A stretch of 13,451 bases of DNA from an uncultured Pirellulaceae bacterium (lineage in GTDB: Bacteria; Planctomycetota; Planctomycetia; Pirellulales; Pirellulaceae), in assembly GCA_947258905.1 (NCBI GenBank), contig CAMYKF010000452.1, positions 1 through 13,451 of the forward strand, in the 5' to 3' direction. The notes beneath the pieces are model-generated. The model made no database searches. It was not told where the DNA came from and saw only the letters and a program-made list of their open reading frames with translations. The position numbers and the translations under genes are program-made. Shown in pieces: positions 1-6,630 of this stretch; within the stretch, counting starts at the first letter, position 1, and every line of letters starts with the position of its first letter.

Positions 1-1
1 A

Positions 2-184
2 GACTTGCCAAAAACGATTGTGGCCGTCGCGTGGGGCGATGCCTGGACGAACATGCTGCAACCCTTCTGGGCCGTGCCACTGCTGGCGATTGCCGGCCTG
101 AACATCAAGGACATCATTGGCTTGTTGCTGATTACGTTGCTGGCCAGTGGCGCCGTGTTGAGTCTGGTTTTTCTGCTCGTTTGA
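2..184 (+). CDS. atoE: Short-chain fatty acid transporter, AtoE family (C-terminal part)
   Basis: Only the last 60 codons are in the window; the frame is open from base 2 to the TGA at 182-184. The tail begins with TIVAVAWGDAWTNMLQPFWA, the strongly conserved C-terminal signature of the AtoE short-chain fatty acid permease family (known from the family). It then has two hydrophobic stretches (PLLAIAGL and the final IIGLLLITLLASGAVLSLVFLLV), fitting the last membrane segments of an inner-membrane carrier. The family takes up acetoacetate, butyrate and similar acids. A CoA-transferase of the kind that activates these acids is encoded on the other strand at 3337-4699, which supports a shared role, although the genes are not in one operon. 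The start and most of the gene lie to the left. Family assignment is confident; the exact substrate is unknown. Confidence 0.85.
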   Translation, partial: DLPKTIVAVAWGDAWTNMLQPFWAVPLLAIAGLNIKDIIGLLLITLLASGAVLSLVFLLV

Positions 185-204
185 TCGTGGGTATCCGTCA
201 ATAG

Positions 205-275
205 TAGCGGCAGGGCGCAAGCCCTCCGGTAGTGAAACATGTGCGATGGACCGGAGGGCTTGCGCCCTGCCGCTA
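205..275. repeat. Inverted pair of REP-type palindromes (BIME-like)
   Basis: Bases 205-230 and 250-275 are perfect reverse complements (26 bp) with a 19-base spacer. Each arm is itself an imperfect hairpin whose core is AGGGC-GCAA-GCCCT (212-225 on +, 255-268 on -), closed by a GCAA tetraloop. The left arm is preceded by the GTAG tetranucleotide (204-207) typical of REP elements; the right arm, read on -, has TTAG instead. The unit lies just after the AtoE stop. REP pairs of this kind are products of RAYT transposases, and one is encoded at 12192-12866. The paired arms could also act as a transcription terminator or mRNA stabiliser for the upstream gene. Confidence 0.85.
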
Positions 276-471
276 ATTGAGACGATTTGTCCTTGGGGAA
301 TTCCCGGACACCCTCGGATTGATCCCTTATGCCGACGCATGCTCGAAGCTGCGTTGCAAAAAAACACCATGGTCTGAACGTTTTTCCGCGAATCCCCCGC
401 ATACAGACGTTGGGCATCGCGTCTGCAGAAGCATGAAAAAACTCTTCTTGCTTGCTCTCCCGGAGATGTTC

Positions 472-861
472 ATGTTCACCAGGACCGTCATGCTCATCAT
501 GTTCGCTTTCGTCAGCAACCTGACCGGGCCGCAGGAATTTGGAACCGCCAAACGGAACGCCGAGGAAAATGGTAATCCGTTGATTGTCGTCGTGGGCGCG
601 GAATGGTGTCCGGCCTGTGTCCAGATGAAAAACAACACGATGCCGCAGGTGGAACACAGTGGCGCGTTGGCCGATGCCGAGTTCACGTATATCGATTACG
701 ACGAGCACCCCGAACTCGCCAAAAAGCTGATGAGCGGCCAGACGATTCCGCAACTGATGCGATTTCAGTACAAGCAGCAGGACCAGCAATGGACCGTGCG
801 CCGATATCAGGGGTCCCCTGGCAGCTTCCAGCAGGTCAGCGGTTTCATTATGGGCGACTAG
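472..861 (+). CDS. Thioredoxin-like protein with N-terminal signal or anchor
   Basis: A 129-residue protein. Residues 4-17 form a hydrophobic segment after a single Arg (MFTRTVMLIMFAFVSNL), so it is probably exported or membrane anchored. The rest is a thioredoxin fold: a strand LIVVVGAEW followed by the redox motif W45-C46-P-A-C49, and a TIPQL segment (91-95) that fits the cis-proline loop. A role in disulfide exchange outside the cytoplasm is inferred. I chose the ATG at 472 because GGAG (462-465) lies six bases upstream. The same frame is open further upstream, with alternative ATGs at 466 and 433 (the latter would begin MKKLFLLAL) and at 277. It stands alone between REP elements, convergent with the minus-strand operon ending at 1032. 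The fold is confident; the partner protein is unknown. Confidence 0.8.
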   Translation: MFTRTVMLIMFAFVSNLTGPQEFGTAKRNAEENGNPLIVVVGAEWCPACVQMKNNTMPQVEHSGALADAEFTYIDYDEHPELAKKLMSGQTIPQLMRFQYKQQDQQWTVRRYQGSPGSFQQVSGFIMGD

Positions 862-889
862 TCCGACAACGCGAAGTTCCGTTTGACCT

Positions 890-914
890 GTAGCCGAAGT
901 TGCAAAACTTCGTG
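890..914 (+). repeat. GTAG-type REP palindrome
   Basis: GTAG at 890-893 is followed by a perfect 7-bp stem, CGAAGTT (895-901) and AACTTCG (906-912), closed by a GCAA tetraloop (902-905). It is the first of three related elements in the gap between the convergent thioredoxin-like gene and the membrane protein gene, which is the usual location for REPs. Confidence 0.75.
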
Positions 915-934
915 TGATTCCCGTGGAGGCCGGT

Positions 935-958
935 CCGAATTCTTGCCAATCCGGCTAC
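935..958 (-). repeat. GTAG-type REP palindrome
   Basis: Read on the minus strand this is GTAGCC followed by a stem CCGGATT/AATTCGG (one G-T pair) with loop GGCAAG, which contains GCAA. It is nearly the same sequence as the element at 969-993 and lies inverted to the one at 890-914. Confidence 0.75.
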
Positions 959-968
959 ATACAACTGG

Positions 969-993
969 CCCGAATTCTTGCGAATCCGGCTAC
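969..993 (-). repeat. GTAG-type REP palindrome
   Basis: On the minus strand this is GTAG followed by an 8-bp stem CCGGATTC/GAATTCGG (one G-T pair) around a GCAA tetraloop. It is a near duplicate of 935-958, spaced about 10 bases away in the same orientation. It lies about 40 bases past the stop codon of the minus-strand membrane protein gene, so its transcript would fold a hairpin just beyond that gene. Confidence 0.75.
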
Positions 994-1031
994 CTTGCGA
1001 TGCGTCGAGCTGCCCGCTTTCCTGTTCCGGG

Positions 1032-1481
1032 TCAGATCCCCGGCTCTTCTTCTGTTTCTACCAAAATCGGTGGCTTGTGCGATTTCTTTCGCAACCAGTT
1101 AACACTTTTGTAAATAGGAGGACGTGAAACAAACCACCGCTCCAGTCGATACTTGCCCGGGAAATCCATCAGCAGGATACCCATCAGGATCGTCAACAGC
1201 CCCTGGCCGGGCGCTACCAGCATCACAATCCCTATCAGCACCAACACAACGCCCAGCAGGTTTTTGGCGATCAGCAAGATCAGACGAATCACCGGATGAG
1301 CGGTGGCCTGTTTCTGCCGATGGTGGTCGGGCAGGAAATAGTCGGCCGGAATTCGAGCTACCAGGATGGGAATCACCAATAACGTGCCCACAAAGGCCAC
1401 GATGGAAAACCCGGTCAGCCACCAGAACAGAGCCGGGTTTGCATTGATCCAGTCGAACATCCAGGAAAACACAGTGCTCAC
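1032..1481 (-). CDS. Small membrane protein of the PGPGW type
   Basis: A 149-residue protein with about three hydrophobic segments: 18-42, and a long pair between about 63 and 106. The motif VAPGQGLLTILMGILLMDFPG (89-109) followed by KYRLERWF matches the PGPGW family of putative membrane proteins, whose signature here reads PGQGL. Its function is unknown; the family is integral to the inner membrane. The C terminus is charged (RKKSHKPP...EEEPGI) and probably cytoplasmic. The start is GTG at 1481-1479, overlapping the stop of the phosphodiesterase gene by four bases (GTGA), which indicates translational coupling. It is the last gene of the minus-strand operon, and REP palindromes lie just downstream. 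The family call is good; the role is not known. Confidence 0.8.
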   Translation of the reverse strand: MSTVFSWMFDWINANPALFWWLTGFSIVAFVGTLLVIPILVARIPADYFLPDHHRQKQATAHPVIRLILLIAKNLLGVVLVLIGIVMLVAPGQGLLTILMGILLMDFPGKYRLERWFVSRPPIYKSVNWLRKKSHKPPILVETEEEPGI

Positions 1482-3325
1482 TGACTCCTGAATTGCGGGG
1501 CCACGCCGAGAATCTGAGCCAGTTCGACGAGCAACCGTTCGGGGACACTCATACTGGCTCGTTGAAGCAATATCTCCCGTGCGAGCGCGGGTTCGTCAGT
1601 GATCAAGGCGTCGACACCCTTGCTGATCATCGAGGACATGCCGACGGGATCGTTGACGGTCCACACAAGCACCGGTTTGCCAATGCTGTGCGACGCCCGA
1701 ACCAGACTCCGATCAACAAAGGACGCGTTAATCGCGAGAAAATCCGCTTCGATTTGTTTCAGGTTACCTGCCGCCAACGACATCAAAAACCCGACCTGCC
1801 AATCCGGTCGCAATGACTTCATCTTCTTTACCGCATCAATCTTCAATGACATGATCACCACCTGATCTGCCATGCCACAGGCTTCCACGATATCAACGAC
1901 CCGTTGTTCCAGTTGTTTTTCGTAGCCGTAGTACTTCAGCTCGATGTTGACGCGAATCTTTCCCTTGCATTCCTGGAGCACGTGTCGCAGGGTAGGGACG
2001 CGTTCGTTACTGAAGCTCGGATCAAACCAGCTGCCGATATCGATGTCCCGAAGGTCTTCCATCGTGGCATCCCGGATCTTAAGCGGATTGCCCGCCAGTT
2101 TCATAAAGTCGCTGTCATGAAACACCACGACCTCGTCATCAGCGGTCTCCTGCACATCGATTTCCACCCAGTCGGCGTCGTCACTGATAGCCCGACGCAC
2201 CGCGGCCATGGTGTTCTCGGGAGCTGCCGCCGACGCTCCGCGATGAGCCATGATTTCAGTGCGGTCCTCCAGTTTGATACTGTTCATCGTCACCAGGCCA
2301 ATGGCCACGGCCGCCACCACTCCCGCGATTGCGCCAAGGATCACGCGGGTCCGGGTGATCCGCAACAACGGCCGATCCGGATCGCTGCTGCCGATCCCCA
2401 GCCGGGACGGATCGAATTGCTCTCCAGCACCCCCTGCGCGATAAAAGCCAAAATTGAGTACGGCATATGCCGTGTCGCTGAGCAATGTCACGGCCAGATT
2501 AACGATCGACCAGACCAGCAATCCAAAACCGGCCGCGATGACCAGTAGCGGAAGCGATCCGGCAAACGTCGGCACAATCCACTGGCCGATCAAAACCACC
2601 AGCCCCGTCGTCAGCGACGAAATGATCGCAGCGGCCAGCAACCAGCCGGCAATCCAGCCGACAATCCGGCGACGATGACCCGTGGCCCGTCGTCGGCTCT
2701 CCCGCAATGCCTGTGATGGTCTGACCTGCTCAAAAAACACGATGGGCAGGGCATAAAACCAGTTGGCAATCAGTCGCAAATACAGAAAGAACAAGGCCAG
2801 CCCGATGATGGCAGCGATGCCGATGGCTATCAGGAACTCGGGCGGTTTCTCCTGCAGATAAAAATTGATGTCATGGGCCGACAACAAGGCAAAGTAAACG
2901 ACGGCAGCAATGATCAAAAACGGGGCGACAATCAACAGGGCAATCCCCACCATGCGAACGGTGACGCCCAAAATTCGCGGTGCATTGGTGGCCGAAAACC
3001 GCAATGCATCCAGGGGCCGCACGGTTTTGGTTTCCGGCGCCGCCACGATCGACATCAACGCCGCCAGTTCCAGCGCCCCGATGGCCAGCCATGCGGCTCC
3101 CAGGATGATCAGGCATACCCAGCCCATCGGCGACAGAAAAAAGAAGACAATATCCTGATCGGCAAGAACTGATTTGCCCGAGAGTGTGACGAGCACGTTT
3201 AACAGCACGGCCACGAACGGCGTCAGCACGATGAAGGCAATGATCTTGAACAACAGATTGGTCAGGACCAGCTGCTTCCAGCAACGGGCGAAGTCGCGTT
3301 TGATGTCCGGCCAAATTTGATTCAA
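1478..3325 (-). CDS. Membrane glycerophosphodiester phosphodiesterase
   Basis: A 615-residue protein in two parts. Residues 1-350 carry about seven hydrophobic segments (roughly 20-48, 60-95, 122-150, 165-200, 221-250, 257-288, 327-347) and resemble the membrane domain found at the N terminus of some bacterial GDPDs. Residues 356-600 are a GDPD catalytic domain: M-A-H361-R-G, PENT (369-372), W-V-E388-I-D390-V, H403 in VVVFHDSD, and E462 in NIELKYYG, so both catalytic histidines and the metal ligands are present. The enzyme class hydrolyses glycerophosphodiesters to glycerol-3-phosphate and an alcohol. The start is TTG at 3325 with GAGG nine bases upstream, 11 bases after the CoA-transferase subunit B stop. 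It overlaps the next gene by four bases. The catalytic side (cytoplasmic or periplasmic) cannot be told from sequence alone. Confidence 0.9.
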   Translation of the reverse strand: MNQIWPDIKRDFARCWKQLVLTNLLFKIIAFIVLTPFVAVLLNVLVTLSGKSVLADQDIVFFFLSPMGWVCLIILGAAWLAIGALELAALMSIVAAPETKTVRPLDALRFSATNAPRILGVTVRMVGIALLIVAPFLIIAAVVYFALLSAHDINFYLQEKPPEFLIAIGIAAIIGLALFFLYLRLIANWFYALPIVFFEQVRPSQALRESRRRATGHRRRIVGWIAGWLLAAAIISSLTTGLVVLIGQWIVPTFAGSLPLLVIAAGFGLLVWSIVNLAVTLLSDTAYAVLNFGFYRAGGAGEQFDPSRLGIGSSDPDRPLLRITRTRVILGAIAGVVAAVAIGLVTMNSIKLEDRTEIMAHRGASAAAPENTMAAVRRAISDDADWVEIDVQETADDEVVVFHDSDFMKLAGNPLKIRDATMEDLRDIDIGSWFDPSFSNERVPTLRHVLQECKGKIRVNIELKYYGYEKQLEQRVVDIVEACGMADQVVIMSLKIDAVKKMKSLRPDWQVGFLMSLAAGNLKQIEADFLAINASFVDRSLVRASHSIGKPVLVWTVNDPVGMSSMISKGVDALITDEPALAREILLQRASMSVPERLLVELAQILGVAPQFRSQ

Positions 3326-3336
3326 GGCCGCTGACC

Positions 3337-3993
3337 TCAGTCGATTTGAATTTCGGGAATATCACCGTCAACGACCAGACGCCCTGCGGTGGCCAGCCGG
3401 ATTTCGTCGACGCTGACTCCGTGAGCGCGTTCGAGAAGTTTGAATCCCTGGTCGCAAACATCCAGCACGGCGAGGTTGGTGACGATACGTTTCACACAGT
3501 TAACGCCGGTCAGTGGCAGCGTGCACTGTGGCAGCAACTTGGACTCGCCTTTTTTGTTCGTATGCATCATGGCCACGATGATGTTGTCGGCCGAAGCCAC
3601 CAGGTCCATGGCGCCGCCCATGCCCTTGACCATTTTGCCCGGGATCTTCCAGTTGGCGATGTCACCATTATCGGACACTTCCATAGCGCCCAGCACCGTT
3701 AGCTGCACGTGCTGGCCGCGGATCATGGCAAAGCTGGTGGAGGAATCAAAGATACAGCCGCCCGGCAAAACTGTAACGGTCTGTTTGCCGGCGTTGATAT
3801 AGTCCGGGTCCTCTTCGCCTTCCCAGGGAAACGGGCCCATGCCAAGGATCCCGTTTTCGGACTGAAACACGACTTCGATATCCGGCGGCACATAATTGGC
3901 AACCAGCGTGGGGATGCCGATCCCCAGATTCACATACCAGCCGTCGCGTAATTCCTGCGAGATGCGTTTGGCGATTCCGACCTTGTCCAGCAT
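3337..3993 (-). CDS. scoB: 3-oxoacid CoA-transferase subunit B
   Basis: A 218-residue protein of normal length for the beta subunit of succinyl-CoA:3-ketoacid CoA-transferase. Visible family motifs are NLGIGIPTLVANYV (22-35), the active-site segment QSENGILGMGP with the catalytic Glu, PGGCIFDSSTSFAMIRG, and GGAMDLV with KGMGG just before it. The enzyme moves CoA between an acyl-CoA donor such as succinyl-CoA and a 3-oxoacid such as acetoacetate through a glutamyl-CoA intermediate. It starts at ATG 3993, four bases after the subunit A stop, with AAGGA upstream, so the two subunits should be made together. The substrate (acetoacetate or another short acid) is inferred from the family and the nearby AtoE tail. 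Confidence 0.92.
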   Translation of the reverse strand: MLDKVGIAKRISQELRDGWYVNLGIGIPTLVANYVPPDIEVVFQSENGILGMGPFPWEGEEDPDYINAGKQTVTVLPGGCIFDSSTSFAMIRGQHVQLTVLGAMEVSDNGDIANWKIPGKMVKGMGGAMDLVASADNIIVAMMHTNKKGESKLLPQCTLPLTGVNCVKRIVTNLAVLDVCDQGFKLLERAHGVSVDEIRLATAGRLVVDGDIPEIQID

Positions 3994-3997
3994 TCCC

Positions 3998-4699
3998 TTA
4001 TCCTTCGCGTTTGCGCACGGTGAGTTGTTCGATGCGTTTTTCGTAGTTCACGCCCTGGAAAATTCGCTGCACAAAAATGCCAGGTGTGTGAATGAAATTG
4101 GGATCCAGTTCGCCGGGTTCCACTATCTCCTCGACTTCGGCGATCGTAATCGTGCCCGCCATAGCCATCACGTGATTGAAATTCTGCGCGGGTCCGTTGT
4201 AGACCAGGTTGCCAAAGCGGTCGCCCCGGTGCGCCTTGACCAAGGCAAAGTCGGCGTGCAATGCCGATTCCAGAATATGCGGCTTGCCGTTGAATTCGCG
4301 AACTTCCTTGCCCTCGGCCACCTCGGTGCCATAACCGGCCGGGGTAAAGAAAGCGGGAATGCCCGCGCCACCAGCATAGCAACGGGCGGCCAGGGAACCT
4401 TGCGGGATCAGGTCGACTTCCAGTTCGCCGCTGAGCATCTGCCGCTCGAACTCGTCGTTTTCCCCGACATAGGACGAGACCATTTTTCTGATTTGCTTTT
4501 TTTGCAGCAGCAGCCCAAGGCCAAAATCGTCGACGCCGGCATTGTTGGAGATGCAGGTCAGCCCGCTGATATCCGAGTCGGCCAGGGCCGCGATGCAGTT
4601 CTCCGGAATCCCGCACAGGCCGAAACCGCCCACCATCAAGGTCATGTTGTTATCGATTCCTGCAATCGCCTCGGTGGCGTTGGCAACCAGTTTGTTCAT
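3998..4699 (-). CDS. scoA: 3-oxoacid CoA-transferase subunit A
   Basis: A 233-residue alpha subunit of a family I CoA-transferase. The N-terminal CoA-binding motif MVGGFGLCGIPENCI (22-36) is intact, followed by CISNNAGVDDFGLGLLL, GELEVDLIPQGSLAAR, GIPAFFTPAGYGT and ALVKAHRGDRFGN, all in family order. It forms a heteromer with subunit B encoded directly downstream. The start ATG at 4699-4697 has AAGGAA about ten bases upstream. It is the first gene of a minus-strand operon that continues with subunit B, a membrane phosphodiesterase and a PGPGW-like protein; any promoter should lie in the divergent spacer 4700-5140. Family assignment is very secure. Whether it serves ketone-body use, butyrate use or polymer breakdown is open. 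Confidence 0.92.
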   Translation of the reverse strand: MNKLVANATEAIAGIDNNMTLMVGGFGLCGIPENCIAALADSDISGLTCISNNAGVDDFGLGLLLQKKQIRKMVSSYVGENDEFERQMLSGELEVDLIPQGSLAARCYAGGAGIPAFFTPAGYGTEVAEGKEVREFNGKPHILESALHADFALVKAHRGDRFGNLVYNGPAQNFNHVMAMAGTITIAEVEEIVEPGELDPNFIHTPGIFVQRIFQGVNYEKRIEQLTVRKREG

Positions 4700-5140
4700 G
4701 CGTCTGAATTTCCTTGTTAACAGAACCGGTCAGGACGTTGTCAGGTTCTTTTATTTACGTCGACGGCCAGTTTGGTTCCCGCAAGGGCGTTGACCTCGGC
4801 TCGATGACGCTGCACCGGGGGGGATCCCGCACGGACCGCATCCCGATAGTTGGGCATCGAAATCACCCTTGGAAATCAGGCGGATACTGTTGTGTTTTCG
4901 TTATTATTGCGGGTTGCCGCCGGCTTTGTCACCGGAAACGAGTTTAGTCTGCAAAAAACAACGCGCGAAGGCAGCCTGTCCAGAACGATCCGTCCGTAAA
5001 CCGGCGGCGGATCTTTCTCGAGTTCCCCCTGCAGCATCAACGTCGCAAATTGTGAATAATGAACAGTGAATTGTGAATGGTGAGGAGCGTTGTCCTTCCT
5101 GCCATCATGACACTCCTTCGCCCCAGCAGAGAGACACGAT
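4700..5140. other. Divergent intergenic region without a supported gene
   Basis: This 441-base spacer separates the minus-strand CoA-transferase operon from the plus-strand reductase gene and must hold promoters for both. Open frames here are low-complexity or have no recognisable domain, and I support none. It contains a 10-base direct repeat near the reductase gene (listed separately). I could not assign -35/-10 boxes with confidence. Confidence 0.5.
5048..5078. repeat. Two AATTGTGAAT direct repeats, 21-bp period
   Basis: AATTGTGAAT occurs at 5048-5057 and again at 5069-5078, exactly 21 bases apart, about two helical turns. The bases between (AATGAACAGTG) continue the same GTGAA theme. It lies 63-93 bases upstream of the reductase start. 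The spacing would suit a dimeric regulator, but A/T-rich GTGAA-like tracts also occur as dispersed low-complexity sequence, so a regulatory role is only a possibility. Confidence 0.35.
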
Positions 5141-5860
5141 TTGAATTCATCACCTCCCCAGGTATGCCTGATCACCGGTGGTTCCAGCGGTGTGGGCCTG
5201 GCCACCGCCGATACCTTTGCTCGCGCCGGCAGTCACGTAGCGATTTGCGCACGCGACGCCGAGCGACTGAAAGACGCTCACGATCACCTGGTGCAGGTCG
5301 CCGGCAATGCCGACAACGTGTTGGCCGTGCAGGCTGACATTGCCCGGGCGGATGAAGCCATGCGAGTGGTCAGCGAGACCATTGAGCGTCTGGCACGAAT
5401 TGACTTGCTGGTCAACAATGCCGGCATGGCGCCGCTGGCTCCGCTGGATGAAATGTCCGACGACGCGATCGACGCCTGTATCGATTTGAACGTACGCAGC
5501 ACGTATTACGTCACGCGATCGGTGTGGCGAGCCATGAAACAACAGGGCAGTGGCATTGTTGTCAATATTTCCTCGCAAGCCGCCGTCGATCCGTTTCCCG
5601 GTTTTAGTCTGTACGGTGCGACCAAGGCGTGGATGGAACTGTTTACCGTCGCGCTGGCCGGCGAAGGCCGCGAGCACGGGATTCGCAGCTATTGTATTCG
5701 TCCCGGCGCGATTGAAACACCAATGTTACGCGGCCTGTTCGCGGATTTCCCAGCCGAACAATGCGTGTCGCCCCAGGAAGTGGCCGATGCAATTTGGGCC
5801 GTGTGCGGTCCGGAACTGGCTAACAGCAGCGGACAGATCATACGGGTTAGCAAGCAATGA
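5141..5860 (+). CDS. Short-chain dehydrogenase/reductase, sepiapterin-reductase-like context
   Basis: A 239-residue classical SDR. The NAD(P)-binding motif TGGSSGVG is at 12-19, the NNAG motif at 92-95, N117 in the helix-4 position, S144/S145 as catalytic serine candidates, the active pair Y158-GAT-K162, and RPG at 187-189 followed by ETPMLRG. R38 in ICARD after the second strand favours NADP(H). The start is TTG at 5141 with a GAGAG purine run upstream; no in-frame ATG fits better. Its stop overlaps the PTPS-like gene start by four bases (ATGA), so the two are translationally coupled. Because sepiapterin reductase, the partner of PTPS in tetrahydrobiopterin synthesis, is itself an SDR, a pterin substrate is a reasonable inference; the sequence alone gives only the superfamily. 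Confidence 0.88.
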   Translation: MNSSPPQVCLITGGSSGVGLATADTFARAGSHVAICARDAERLKDAHDHLVQVAGNADNVLAVQADIARADEAMRVVSETIERLARIDLLVNNAGMAPLAPLDEMSDDAIDACIDLNVRSTYYVTRSVWRAMKQQGSGIVVNISSQAAVDPFPGFSLYGATKAWMELFTVALAGEGREHGIRSYCIRPGAIETPMLRGLFADFPAEQCVSPQEVADAIWAVCGPELANSSGQIIRVSKQ

Positions 5861-6630
5861 TTGAACTGACGCGGCAGGTTCGCTTCAGCCTGATTGACGA
5901 GTCCGCTTGCGCTACTGCGGTCACCAACTCGTGGGGCGGCTGGCCGTCGGCCGCGCGCATCGCCCCCTGGTTGACCCTGGAGTGTACGGTGGCAGGCGAC
6001 GTCGATGCGGCCAGTGGCTACCTGTGCGATATCTCGACCATCGACCGCGTCATTCGCGAGCAGGTTGTCGTGCCGGCCAGCACATCACATCAGCACACGA
6101 CTTGCCAATCGTTGCTGCAATTCGCCTGGCAACAACTGGCCAACTGTTTTGCGGGTCCGCTTCGCATGACGCGGTTGCGTCTGGAAGCCAGCCCCTTTCT
6201 CCATTACTGTTTGCACGCAGACAACGACGCCATGATTGAACTGACACAACAATTTGAATTTTCGGCCTCGCACCGGCTGCACAATCCCGAATTGTCTGAC
6301 GAGGAGAACCGGGAACTGTTCGGCAAGTGCAACAATCCACACGGCCACGGCCACAACTATGTCGTGGAAGTCACGCTGGCCGGCGAGTCTGACCAGTTGC
6401 TGCCGCTGCCGCAATTCGAGGCCATCGTCAAGCGGCAGGTGATCGACCGGCTGGATCACAAGTTCCTGAACTTGCAAATCGACGAGTTTCGCGAGCTGAA
6501 TCCCAGTGTGGAAAACATTGCGATGGTGATCTGGGGGTGGCTGGGGGACGACACCCTGGCACCTGCCATGCTGCAACGCGTGCGGGTCTACGAGACGCCC
6601 AAAACCTGGGCGGACTACGCAGGAAAATAG
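5857..6630 (+). CDS. Tandem 6-pyruvoyl-tetrahydropterin synthase-like protein
   Basis: A 257-residue protein, about twice the normal PTPS length. Residues 126-257 form a complete PTPS/QueD domain: zinc ligands H139, H164 and H166, catalytic C158 in FGKCNNPHGHGHNY, D200-H201 (RLDHKFLN), VENIAMVIW, and the pterin-anchoring E236 (VRVYET). FGKCNNPxGHGHNY and ENxAxxIW resemble animal PTPS more than E. coli QueD. Residues 1-120 look like a degenerate copy: it starts MIELTRQVRFS versus MIELTQQFEFS at 126, keeps WLTLECTVAGDVDAASGYLCD and E110 in LRLE, but has lost the HGHGH zinc site, the cysteine and the Asp-His pair. An internal ATG at 6232 could make the second half alone. The gene is coupled by ATGA to the upstream SDR. 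A tetrahydropterin rather than queuosine role is inferred. Confidence 0.85.
   Translation: MIELTRQVRFSLIDESACATAVTNSWGGWPSAARIAPWLTLECTVAGDVDAASGYLCDISTIDRVIREQVVVPASTSHQHTTCQSLLQFAWQQLANCFAGPLRMTRLRLEASPFLHYCLHADNDAMIELTQQFEFSASHRLHNPELSDEENRELFGKCNNPHGHGHNYVVEVTLAGESDQLLPLPQFEAIVKRQVIDRLDHKFLNLQIDEFRELNPSVENIAMVIWGWLGDDTLAPAMLQRVRVYETPKTWADYAGK

Noticed and set aside
1099..1548. Second minus-strand frame across the PGPGW-like gene
   Set aside because: It is a shifted reading of the same DNA without membrane helices or family motifs, while the chosen frame has the PGQGL motif and an overlap with its operon neighbour.
3896..4720. Long plus-strand open frame of 274 codons opposite the CoA-transferase genes
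   Set aside because: It is antisense to subunits A and B, whose family motifs are unmistakable; the open antisense frame follows from GC-rich codon use.
4722..4749. Possible terminator AGAACC...GGTTCT followed by T-rich sequence
   Set aside because: The 6-bp stem has a 16-base loop, and no plus-strand gene ends upstream of it; it lies upstream of the CoA-transferase start on the other strand.
4876..5205. Minus-strand open frame of 109 codons in the divergent spacer
   Set aside because: It overlaps the reductase start, runs through the GTGAA repeat (reading HHSQFTVHYSQF), and has no domain or convincing ribosome-binding site.
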